NCBI RefSeq assembly: GCF_003470205.1 | Contig: NZ_QWKP01000223.1 | Coordinates: 1 to 64,000, forward strand | DNA length: 64,000 bases | Source: Cellulomonas rhizosphaerae | Lineage (GTDB): Bacteria; Actinomycetota; Actinomycetes; Actinomycetales; Cellulomonadaceae | Direction of reading: 5' to 3' | Part shown: piece after piece, positions 8,417 to 15,745 of the stretch | Layout: each line of letters starts with the position of its first letter | Position numbering within the stretch: position 1 is the stretch's first letter | Notes under the pieces: generated by a model | Database searches by the model: none | The model's input: the letters and a program-made list of their open reading frames with translations, nothing else | What the model was told of the DNA's origin: nothing | Program-made: the position numbers and the translations under genes

Positions 8417-9352
8417 TCAGCTGTTCTCCTGGCTGAAGGCACGGCGCTGCACCAGGCGCAGGAAGCCGAACGAGAGCGCGAACGTGGCGAGCGCGATGAT
8501 CACGGAGGTCGCGGCGGCCGAGTAGATGTCGTCGCGCGTGAAGGCGTCGCGGTAGACCTTCATGAGCGGGCTCCAGGTCGACGAGATCGTGTTGGTCAGG
8601 GGCCGGAGCGTCATCGGCTCGGCGAACACCTGCAGCGTCGCGATCATCGAGAACAGGAACGTGAGGATGAGCGAGGGCGTCACCACGGGGATCTTGATCC
8701 GCCAGGCGATCTGCACCTCGGTCGCGCCGTCGAGCCGCGCGGCCTCGTAGAGCTCGGACGGGATCGCCTTGAGCGCGGTGTAGATGACGATCATGTTGAA
8801 GCCGACGCCGCCCCACAGGCCGATGTTGGCGATCGCGAACAGCACCCACTGCGAGGACAGGATGTCCGGGGCGTCCCAGCCGATCTTGTCGAACACGTAG
8901 TAGAACGGGCTGACCCGCGGCAGGTAGAGGAAGCCCCACAGCAGCGACGCGATCACCGCGGGCACCGCGTACGGCAGGAAGATCGAGACCCGCGAGAAGC
9001 CGCGGCCGCGGGTGCGCTTCGAGTCGAGCAGCAGCGCGAACAGCAGCGCGAGGCCGAGCATCACCGGCACGAGCACCAGCCCGTACAGGGCGACCCGGAT
9101 CACCGAGTCGATGAAGTCGGGGTCGGTCAGCGACCGGGCGTAGTTGTCGAAGCCCGCCCACACCTCGGTGCGGGCGCCCTTGCCGAGCCCGAGCCCGCTG
9201 ACCTTGACGGTGCGGAAGCTCAGGTACAGCGCGTAGCCGATGGGCAGCGCGAGGAACAGCGCGAAGAGGGTCATCGCCGGGGCGAGGTAGACGTACGGCG
9301 CGAACCGGCCGCTGCGGCGGCGACGGGCGCGGGGAGGCGTCTGGACGGTCAT
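8417..9352 (-). CDS. Carbohydrate ABC transporter permease, MalF-like
   Basis: A 311-residue membrane subunit paired with the MalG-like permease. An N-terminal basic stretch (RARRRRSGRF) precedes the first helix YVYLAPAMTLFALFLALPIG. The EAA motif is YEAARLDGATEVQIAWRIKIP. ATG 9352 is chosen because AGGAG lies 8-9 nt upstream; an extended reading from further upstream lacks such a site. A strong hairpin separates it from the binding-protein gene upstream, which would let the binding protein be made in excess. Confidence 0.9.
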   Translation of the reverse strand: MTVQTPPRARRRRSGRFAPYVYLAPAMTLFALFLALPIGYALYLSFRTVKVSGLGLGKGARTEVWAGFDNYARSLTDPDFIDSVIRVALYGLVLVPVMLGLALLFALLLDSKRTRGRGFSRVSIFLPYAVPAVIASLLWGFLYLPRVSPFYYVFDKIGWDAPDILSSQWVLFAIANIGLWGGVGFNMIVIYTALKAIPSELYEAARLDGATEVQIAWRIKIPVVTPSLILTFLFSMIATLQVFAEPMTLRPLTNTISSTWSPLMKVYRDAFTRDDIYSAAATSVIIALATFALSFGFLRLVQRRAFSQENS

Positions 9353-9381
9353 CGTCCGGTCTCCTGTCGGGGTGGTGGGTT

Positions 9382-9417
9382 GGGCGGCCACCCGCGAGGG
9401 GGTGCGGGTGGCCGCCC
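9382..9417 (-). terminator. Intercistronic hairpin between binding protein and permease genes
   Basis: Perfect 14-bp arms GGGCGGCCACCCGC and GCGGGTGGCCGCCC with an 8-nt loop, starting 7 bp after the binding-protein stop. It is very stable and lacks a U-tract. In this position it can partially terminate or protect the 3' end of the binding-protein message, a common way to raise binding protein over permeases. Confidence 0.7.
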
Positions 9418-9424
9418 GAGGGCC

Positions 9425-10759
9425 TTACTCGTCGACCGTGAAGCCGGAGTTCAACAGGTCGTCGACGGTGGCCTTCTGCATGGCCGTGAGCGCGGTGAGG
9501 AAGGCGGAGGCCTTCTTCGACTCGGCGGCCTTGCCGAACTGGTCGTTGTAGGCGGAGAAGGCGACGTTCACGTTGGGACCGTACGTGAACGGCTGGACCG
9601 ACTTCGCGATGTCCGTGGCCGTCGTGTAGAAGTCCGGCTGGTTCGGGAAGAAGGCCGGCGGGGCGGACAGCGCCTCGGCCTGGCCCGGGAGGTCGGCCGG
9701 GTAGAGCCCGCCCTTGGCGACCAGGATGTTGACGGCGTCCTGGCTCGTGTTCATCCAGGTGGCGAACTTCGTCGCCGCCTCGACGTTCTTCGACTGCGAC
9801 GTCACCGAGGTGGCCGAGCCGCCCCAGTTGCCCGTCGCGTTGTCGCCCGCGTTCCACTGCGGCATCGGCGCCATCTTCCACTTGCCCTGCGTGTCGGCGG
9901 CGTTGCCCGCGAGCACGCCGGGAGCCCAGATCGCGGAGACCCAGCCGGCCTGCGTGCCGTCGTTCAGCGCGGCGTTCCACTCCGGGGTGTACATCGGCTT
10001 GTTGTCGATGACGCCCTTCTCCACGAGGTCGCCCCAGTACGACGCGACCTTCTGGGACGCGGCGGAGTCGATGTCGACCGACCACGCGTCGCCGTTGATG
10101 CCCCACCACGAGGCGCCAGCCTGCTGCGTGAGGCCGGTGAACCAGCCCGCGTCGGTGGCCGAGAAGGTGCCGAGGTAGGCCTTGGGGTCGGCCTCGTGCA
10201 GCTTGGTGGCGACGTCGGCGTACTCGGCCCACGTCGTCGGGACGTCGAGCTTGTACTTCGTGAAGATGTCCTCGCGGTAGTAGAACTCCATGGGGCCCGA
10301 GTCCTGCGGGATGCCGTAGACCGCGTCGCCGCCCAGCGTCACGGACTGCCAGGTGCCGTCCGCGAAGTGCCCCGCGATGCTCGAGTCGACCGCGCCGGAG
10401 ATGTCGGCCAGGGCGTCCGCCGCGACGAGCGTGGGGATCTTCTGGTACTCGGTCTGCATGAGGTCCGGGGCGCCCGAGCCCGCCTTGATCGCGGTGAGGA
10501 GCTTGGTGACCGCCGGGTCGCCGCCGTCCTGCTTGTTGACGGTGACCTGGATGTCGGGGTTCGCGTCGTTCCACGCCTTGACCACGTCGTCCATGCCCGG
10601 AGCCCACGTCCAGAACGTGAGGTCGACCTTCTCGGCCTTCTCCGTGCTGCCGCCCGTCGGCGAGCTGGACGTGGTGTCGTCGCCGGACGTGCAGCCGGCG
10701 GCGAGAAGCGTGGTTGCAGCGATGATCGCTGCGGCTCTGATGCCTGTGTGCAGGCGCAT
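9425..10759 (-). CDS. Sugar ABC transporter solute-binding lipoprotein
   Basis: A 444-residue extracytoplasmic binding protein of the CUT1 family, predicted to be lipid-anchored. The signal peptide MRLHTGIRAAAIIAATTLLAAGC ends in the lipobox LLAAGC with Cys23, followed by a Ser/Thr-rich tether. The mature domain begins LTFWTWAPGMDDVVKAWNDANPD and has typical aromatic sugar-stacking stretches such as SAIWAPGV and NWGGSATSV. ATG 10759 has a consensus GAGGAGGT site; reading further upstream adds about 60 residues that look non-coding. It heads the operon with two permeases and a LacI gene and faces the GH42 gene, so galactosides are the likely cargo. Confidence 0.92.
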   Translation of the reverse strand: MRLHTGIRAAAIIAATTLLAAGCTSGDDTTSSSPTGGSTEKAEKVDLTFWTWAPGMDDVVKAWNDANPDIQVTVNKQDGGDPAVTKLLTAIKAGSGAPDLMQTEYQKIPTLVAADALADISGAVDSSIAGHFADGTWQSVTLGGDAVYGIPQDSGPMEFYYREDIFTKYKLDVPTTWAEYADVATKLHEADPKAYLGTFSATDAGWFTGLTQQAGASWWGINGDAWSVDIDSAASQKVASYWGDLVEKGVIDNKPMYTPEWNAALNDGTQAGWVSAIWAPGVLAGNAADTQGKWKMAPMPQWNAGDNATGNWGGSATSVTSQSKNVEAATKFATWMNTSQDAVNILVAKGGLYPADLPGQAEALSAPPAFFPNQPDFYTTATDIAKSVQPFTYGPNVNVAFSAYNDQFGKAAESKKASAFLTALTAMQKATVDDLLNSGFTVDE

Positions 10760-10834
10760 CTGACCTCCTCGTCGAGATCCGTCGCAGCTCTGCGACGAAC
10801 GGTGGCGTCCCAGCGACGCCTGCCTGTGCCCGGT

Positions 10835-10848
10835 CACAGTAACTGCAC
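10835..10848. promoter_or_regulatory. Operator-like site, binding-protein side
   Basis: CACAGTAACTGCAC is an imperfect copy of the palindrome at 10906-10918. It lies downstream of the minus-strand -35 TTGACA (complement of 10861-10866), where the -10 should be, so a bound repressor would block the ABC operon promoter. Confidence 0.6.
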
Positions 10849-10859
10849 GGGCCGGGGAC

Positions 10860-10889
10860 TTGTCAACCACCGCGTCCACAGTGTTATCT
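10860..10889. promoter_or_regulatory. Overlapping divergent promoter elements
   Basis: On the minus strand a perfect TTGACA is read from 10866 to 10861, with a TTACT-containing -10 region about 17-19 bp on. On the plus strand TTGTCA (10860-10865) and TTATCT (10884-10889) are 18 bp apart and would serve the GH42 gene. The two -35 boxes overlap, so the ABC operon and glycosidase gene may compete or be co-regulated. Confidence 0.5.
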
Positions 10890-10905
10890 GGTCGTTGTGC
10901 GCGGT

Positions 10906-10918
10906 CACAGTGACTGTG
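10906..10918. promoter_or_regulatory. Operator palindrome, GH42 side
   Basis: CACAGTGACTGTG is a perfect 13-bp palindrome (6-bp arms, one central base) located downstream of the plus-strand -10 and 48 bp before the GH42 start. Together with the copy at 10835 it is the best candidate binding site for the LacI regulator of this locus. Confidence 0.65.
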
Positions 10919-10965
10919 AGCGTGCACAGCATTCGCACACACTGTCACTGACTCGATGGAGCGTC

Positions 10966-12987
10966 ATGTTCGCCGATCCCGGTCCCACCTCGCCGTCCTG
11001 GCCGCTCGGCCTCGACGCCATCGCCTACGGCGGGGACTACAACCCCGAGCAGTGGCCGCGCGAGGTCTGGGACGAGGACATCGCCCTCATGCACGAGGCC
11101 GGCGTCAACCTGGTGAGCATCGGCATCTTCTCCTGGGCGCTGCTCGAGCCGCGTGAGGGCGAGTTCGACTTCGGCTGGCTCGACGAGCTCATCGAGCTGC
11201 TGCACGCCGCGGGGATCCGGGTGGACCTGGGCACGCCGACCGCGTCGCCGCCCGCCTGGTTCTTCGCGACCTACCCCTCGGCGCGGGTCGTCACGCGCGA
11301 GGGCACCGTGCTCGGCTTCGGCTCGCGCGGCATGGCCGGCCCCAGCTCGCCCGAGTACCGCGCGGCGTCCGTCCGGATCGCCACCGAGCTCGCCCGGCGC
11401 TACGGCTCGCACCCCGCGATCGCGCTGTGGCACGTGCACAACGAGTACGGCGCCCCGGTCTCGGAGGACTACTCCCCCTCGTCGGCCGCGGCCTTCAGCA
11501 CCTGGCTGCAGGACCGCTACGGCACGCTCGACGCGCTCAACAACGCGTGGGGCACGGCGTTCTGGGGCCAGCGGTACGGCTCGTGGTCGCACGTGGACGT
11601 GCCAGCGGTCGCCGCGAGCGTGGTCAACCCCGCCCAGCGGCTCGACTTCGCGCGGTTCACGGACCACGCGCTGCGCGAGTGCTTCATCGCCGAGCGCGAC
11701 GCGATCCGCGCGCACTCGTCGGTGCCGATCACCACGAACTTCATGGCCGGCTCGTGCCCGTCGACCGACCTGTGGGCCTGGGGCCGCGAGGTCGACGTCG
11801 TCTCGAACGACCACTACCTGACCGCGGCCGACGAGCACCCCGAGGTCGGCCTCGCGCTCGCCGCGGACCTGACCCGCTCCGTGGCCGGCGGGCGCCCATG
11901 GATGCTCATGGAGCACTCCACGTCGGCCGTGAACTGGCAGCCGCGCAACGTGGCCAAGCGAGCCGGCGAGATGCACCGCAACTCGCTCTCGCACCTGGCC
12001 CGCGGCGCCGACGCGATCCTGTTCTTCCAGTGGAGGGCCTCCCGCTCGGGCGCGGAGAAGTTCCACTCCGCGATGCTGCCCCACACGGGGACCTCGTCGC
12101 GCGTGTGGCGCGAGGTCGTCTCGCTCGGGGCCGACCTCGGCCGCCTGGCCGAGCTGCGCGGCTCCCGGACCGTCGCCGACGCCGCGATCCTGTGGGACTG
12201 GGAGTCCTTCTGGGCCCAGGACCTGGAGTGGCGGCCGTCCGACGACCTCGACCACCGCGAGCGCCTCGCGGCCTTCCACGAGCGGCTGTGGCGCGACGGG
12301 CTCACCGTCGACATGGCCCACCCCGAGTCCGACCTCTCGGCGTACCCGCTCGTCGTCGCTCCCGCGTCGTACCTGCTCACCGAGGCCGGCGCGGCCAACC
12401 TCACGCGCTACGTCGCGGGCGGCGGGACCCTGCTGGTCTCGTACTTCTCGGCCGTGGTCGACGAGTGCGACGCGGTGCACGTGGGCGGCTACGGCGCTCC
12501 GCTGCGCGAGGCGCTCGGCATGAGCGTCGAGGAGTTCCTGCCGCTGCGCGCGGGCCAGTCCGTGCGCGTCGACCTGTCCGGGACCTCGGTGTCCGGGGAC
12601 GTGTGGTCCGACGACATCGTGCTCGCGGGCGCGTCCGTGGTCGGCACGTACGAGGACGGTCCGGCCGCCGGGCGGCCCGCGATCACGCGGCACTCGCTGG
12701 GTTCCGGGCACGGCTGGTACGTGTCGACCCGCCTCGACGTCGAGGGTCTCGCGCCGCTCCTGCAGCTGGCCTACGCCGACGCCGGGATCACGTCGCCCGA
12801 CCTGCCGGAGGGGGTCGAGGTCGTCCGCCGGGCCAGCTCCGAGGCGACCTACACCGTGGCGATCAACCACCTCGACGAGCCGGTCGCCGTGCCCGCCGAC
12901 GGCACGGAGCTGCTCACGGGCGACCGCGTGGCGGGCACGCTGAAGCTCGGCGCAGGCGAGGTCCGCGTCGTCCGCACCCCCCGCTGA
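10966..12987 (+). CDS. GH42 beta-galactosidase
   Basis: A 673-residue intracellular beta-galactosidase (no signal peptide) that hydrolyses terminal beta-galactose from imported oligosaccharides. The (beta/alpha)8 domain starts IAYGGDYNPEQWP. The acid/base Glu160 is in WHVHNEYGAP and the nucleophile Glu316 is in WMLMEHSTSAVNW, both as in GH42. A glutamine-amidotransferase-like trimerisation domain (about residues 390-600) and a small C-terminal beta domain follow, for a normal family length. ATG 10966 is preferred (TGGAG upstream); a longer reading would pass through the operator. It is divergent from the ABC operon that probably supplies its substrate. Confidence 0.95.
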   Translation: MFADPGPTSPSWPLGLDAIAYGGDYNPEQWPREVWDEDIALMHEAGVNLVSIGIFSWALLEPREGEFDFGWLDELIELLHAAGIRVDLGTPTASPPAWFFATYPSARVVTREGTVLGFGSRGMAGPSSPEYRAASVRIATELARRYGSHPAIALWHVHNEYGAPVSEDYSPSSAAAFSTWLQDRYGTLDALNNAWGTAFWGQRYGSWSHVDVPAVAASVVNPAQRLDFARFTDHALRECFIAERDAIRAHSSVPITTNFMAGSCPSTDLWAWGREVDVVSNDHYLTAADEHPEVGLALAADLTRSVAGGRPWMLMEHSTSAVNWQPRNVAKRAGEMHRNSLSHLARGADAILFFQWRASRSGAEKFHSAMLPHTGTSSRVWREVVSLGADLGRLAELRGSRTVADAAILWDWESFWAQDLEWRPSDDLDHRERLAAFHERLWRDGLTVDMAHPESDLSAYPLVVAPASYLLTEAGAANLTRYVAGGGTLLVSYFSAVVDECDAVHVGGYGAPLREALGMSVEEFLPLRAGQSVRVDLSGTSVSGDVWSDDIVLAGASVVGTYEDGPAAGRPAITRHSLGSGHGWYVSTRLDVEGLAPLLQLAYADAGITSPDLPEGVEVVRRASSEATYTVAINHLDEPVAVPADGTELLTGDRVAGTLKLGAGEVRVVRTPR

Positions 12988-13022
12988 CCCGCCCGACGGC
13001 CCGACCCGCCCGACCGGTGGCC

Positions 13023-13076
13023 GAGCAGGTGGTTGTGCACGCTTGCGGGCCGCGAAGCGTGCGCAACCACCTGGTC
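13023..13076. repeat. Dispersed palindromic element, copy B
   Basis: Arms of 22 bp (13023-13044 and 13055-13076) pair with two mismatches; the stem shares GAGCAGGTGGTTG-GCACG with copy A at 6391-6444. It sits between the convergent GH42 and acetyltransferase genes, where it would also end transcription from both sides. Confidence 0.65.
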
Positions 13077-13082
13077 GCGGGG

Positions 13083-13373
13083 TCAGGACGCGGCGAGGAG
13101 GTCCTGGTAGTCAGGGTGGCGGGCGATCCAGGCCTTCACGTACGGGCACAGCGCCGCCACGCGGCGGTTGCCCTGCGCGCGGACGGCGTCCAGCGCGGAG
13201 CGGGTCAGGGCTCCCGCGATGCCCTGGCCCTCGAAGCGCTCGTCGACCTCGGTGTGCGTGAACGCGACCGTGGTCCCGATCACGTCGTAGTAGGAGACAC
13301 CCATCAGCTCGCCCGACTCGTCGCGCGCCTCGAAGCGCTGCTCGTCGGGCACATCCGTCACGTGAACCGTCAT
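13083..13373 (-). CDS. Small GNAT-like N-acetyltransferase (YjdJ type)
   Basis: A 96-residue acetyltransferase of the short GCN5-like class (PF14542 type). Visible elements are the beta strand FTHTEVDERFEGQG, the acetyl-CoA loop GQGIAGALTRSALDAV, and the C-terminal RVAALCPYVKAWIARHPDY, which is highly typical of the family. Starting at ATG 13373 gives the normal family length. The acetyl acceptor is unknown. It diverges from the MFS gene, with 54 bp between the starts. Confidence 0.88.
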   Translation of the reverse strand: MTVHVTDVPDEQRFEARDESGELMGVSYYDVIGTTVAFTHTEVDERFEGQGIAGALTRSALDAVRAQGNRRVAALCPYVKAWIARHPDYQDLLAAS

Positions 13374-13427
13374 GCGCTGATCATGCCCCCGGACCGCCGG
13401 CCGCGTACGGGGTGACAGGATGGGGGC

Positions 13428-14753
13428 GTGCTGGGGCCCTACGCAGATGTGCTGAAGCGGCCCGGCGCGCTCGCGTTCTCCGCGTCCGGGGCGCTCGCGC
13501 GGCTGCCGATGTCGATGGTGGGCATCGGGATCGTGCTGATGGTCTCCGCGATCTACGACTCCTACGGCCTGGCCGGCCGCGTCTCGGCCGTGTACGTCAT
13601 CGCGCAGGCCGTGTGCTCGCCGCAGCTGTCGCGGCTCGTGGACCGGCACGGGCAGGCGCGGATCATGCGGCCCGCCGTGGCCGTGTCCGCCGCAGGGCTC
13701 GTCGGGCTGATCGTGGCCGCGATCGCCGAGGCACCCGAGGCCGTCCTCTACGTGACCGCGGCCGTGACGGGCGCGGCGATCGGCTCGTTCGGGTCGCTCG
13801 TGCGCGCGCGCTGGTCGAGCGAGCTGAGCGACCCGCGCCAGCTGCACACCGCCTACGCGCTCGAGTCCGCGGTCGACGAGCTCGTGTTCGTCGTCGGCCC
13901 CGTCGCCGCGACCCTGCTGGCCACGGGCGTGGAGCCGACCGCCGGGCTGATCGTCCCGCTCGTCGCGATGATCGTCGGCGGCTACTGGTTCTGCGCGCTG
14001 CGGGCCACCGAGCCCGCCGTCGCGCCCAAGGACCAGCCCCGCCCGACCGGCTCGGTGCTCCGCACGCCCGCGATGCTCGTGCTGGTCCTCGTGTTCGTCG
14101 CGATGGGCTCGATCTTCGGCGCGAACGACGTCTCGACCGTCGCGTTCGCCGACGAGGCCGGCCAGAAGAACCTCGCCGGCCCCGTGCTCGCGGTCTTCGC
14201 TGCGGGCTCGCTCGTGTCCGGCCTGCTGTACGGCACCCGGCACTGGAAGCGCCCCCTGCACCAGCGGTTCGCGAATGGGATGATCGCGCTGGCGGTCGGC
14301 GTCTCGCTGTTCTTCCTCGTCGACTCGCTGTGGATGCTCGCCGCGGTCATGTTCGTCACCGGCTTCGCGATCGCGCCGACGCTGATCAACGGCAACGCGC
14401 TCGTGCAGCAGCTGGTCCCGCCCGAGCGGCTCACCGAGGGTCTGACCTGGGTCGGCACCGCGCTCGGCGTGGGCGTCTCGGTGGGTTCGTCGATCGCCGG
14501 CGCGCAGATCGACGCGGACGGGTCGCACGCCGGGTTCCGGGTGGTCGTCGTCTCGGCGATCGTCGCCGTGGTCGCCGTGCTGCTGTCCTACCGGACCCTG
14601 CGCGGCAAGCACACGGGCCACGTCCACGACAAGCTCGAGGACCAGTCGGTCTCGGCCTCGGCGGGTGCGTCCGTGTCCGCCGCCGAGCTCGCCGAGTGCG
14701 TCGAGTCAAATCGTTTCGATGACGACGGCCGGAGCGCTACCGTAGAGCGGTGA
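13428..14753 (+). CDS. MFS transporter
   Basis: A 441-residue major facilitator with about 12 hydrophobic helices and the loop-2 motif SRLVDRHGQARIMRP between helices 2 and 3. The C-terminus is a 40-residue acidic, Ser/Ala-rich tail with no membrane segment. It starts at GTG 13428. Its stop overlaps the start of the kinase-like gene by 4 bp (GTGA), so the two are translationally coupled, which suggests import or export of a compound handled by the kinase. The tail-coding region contains ATCGTTTCGAT, an operator-like palindrome that may be chance. Substrate unknown. Confidence 0.85.
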   Translation: MLGPYADVLKRPGALAFSASGALARLPMSMVGIGIVLMVSAIYDSYGLAGRVSAVYVIAQAVCSPQLSRLVDRHGQARIMRPAVAVSAAGLVGLIVAAIAEAPEAVLYVTAAVTGAAIGSFGSLVRARWSSELSDPRQLHTAYALESAVDELVFVVGPVAATLLATGVEPTAGLIVPLVAMIVGGYWFCALRATEPAVAPKDQPRPTGSVLRTPAMLVLVLVFVAMGSIFGANDVSTVAFADEAGQKNLAGPVLAVFAAGSLVSGLLYGTRHWKRPLHQRFANGMIALAVGVSLFFLVDSLWMLAAVMFVTGFAIAPTLINGNALVQQLVPPERLTEGLTWVGTALGVGVSVGSSIAGAQIDADGSHAGFRVVVVSAIVAVVAVLLSYRTLRGKHTGHVHDKLEDQSVSASAGASVSAAELAECVESNRFDDDGRSATVER

Positions 14754-15709
14754 CCAGCACCGATGCCCTGTCGCAGATCGTCGCGCCCCTGGGGACGCTG
14801 GCGTCCGCGGAGCGGCTCACGGGCGGCATGTTCGCCACCACGCACCGCGTCACCCTGGAGGACGGCCGCCGGGTCGTCGTCAAGGCCGCGCCCGACGAGA
14901 CCGATCGCCTGCTCAGCTACGAGCACGACGTGCTGCGCACCGAGGCGCTCGTCTACGGCCTGGCCGACGGCCGCCCCGAGCTGCTCATGCCGACCCTCCT
15001 GCTGGCCGACTTCAGCCGCACCGTCCTGCCCGGCGACGCCGTCGTCGTCAGCCACCTCGACGGCGTCCCGCTGAACGAGGCCGGCTTCGAGGCGGGCGAC
15101 CCGCGCTTGATGCGCGTCGAGACCGAGCTCGGCGCCCACCTCGCCCGGCAGGGATCCGTCACCGGTCCGCTGTTCGGCTACCCGAGCAACCCCGGGCTGC
15201 AGGCGGGCACCTGGCCGGAGGCGTTCGGGCGGATCATCGAGGCGCTGCTGGCGGACGGTCGGCGGTGGGGCACCGCGTTGCCCGACGACGAGATCCGCGC
15301 GGCCGTGGCCCGCCACGCCGGTGCGCTCGCCGAGGTCACCACCCCGCGCCTGGTCCACACCGACCTCTGGCCCGGCAACCTGTTCGTCGACCCGTCGTCG
15401 GGCGCGCTCGTCGGGGTCATCGACCCGGAGCGGGCCATCTGGGGCGACCCGCTGTTCGACCTCGTCGGCGCCGACGCGATGTGGCACGGGACCTCGGCGC
15501 ACCTGCTGGCCGGCTACGCGGCGGAGGCGGGTGCGCCGTGGGCGGTCGACGAGCCCGCCGCGGCGACCCGCCTGCTGCTCTACCGCGTGCAGCTCGCGCT
15601 CGTGATGCTCGTCGAGATCACGCCGCGCGCCTACGAGGGCGACTGGCTCGTCGAGTACGTCCACCAACTCCGCGCCATCCTCGACCGGGCGCTGGCCGGC
15701 CTGGCCTGA
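14750..15709 (+). CDS. APH/fructosamine-kinase-like phosphotransferase
   Basis: A 319-residue small-molecule kinase of the aminoglycoside-phosphotransferase fold. Lys45 (RVVVKAAPDE) is the probable ATP contact. The catalytic loop is LVHTDLWPGN with His203, Asp205 and Asn210, and the metal ligand Asp225 is in GVIDPERAIWGDP. The family covers antibiotic, homoserine, choline, sugar and fructosamine kinases; the LWPGNLFVD wording leans toward fructosamine-kinase-like or uncharacterised actinobacterial members. Coupling to the MFS gene suggests a shared substrate. Nothing in the sequence shows antibiotic resistance. Confidence 0.8.
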   Translation: MTSTDALSQIVAPLGTLASAERLTGGMFATTHRVTLEDGRRVVVKAAPDETDRLLSYEHDVLRTEALVYGLADGRPELLMPTLLLADFSRTVLPGDAVVVSHLDGVPLNEAGFEAGDPRLMRVETELGAHLARQGSVTGPLFGYPSNPGLQAGTWPEAFGRIIEALLADGRRWGTALPDDEIRAAVARHAGALAEVTTPRLVHTDLWPGNLFVDPSSGALVGVIDPERAIWGDPLFDLVGADAMWHGTSAHLLAGYAAEAGAPWAVDEPAAATRLLLYRVQLALVMLVEITPRAYEGDWLVEYVHQLRAILDRALAGLA

Positions 15710-15745
15710 GGTGCGGGAGCACCGCCCCGCACACACGATGGGGAG

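Noticed and set aside
10762-10948. N-terminal extension of the first binding protein
   Set aside because: It would bury the lipoprotein signal and run through the operators and promoters; ATG 10759 has a consensus ribosome-binding site.
14750-15709. Aminoglycoside resistance kinase
   Set aside because: Only the general APH fold is visible; the family is broad and neither context nor motifs point to an antibiotic.
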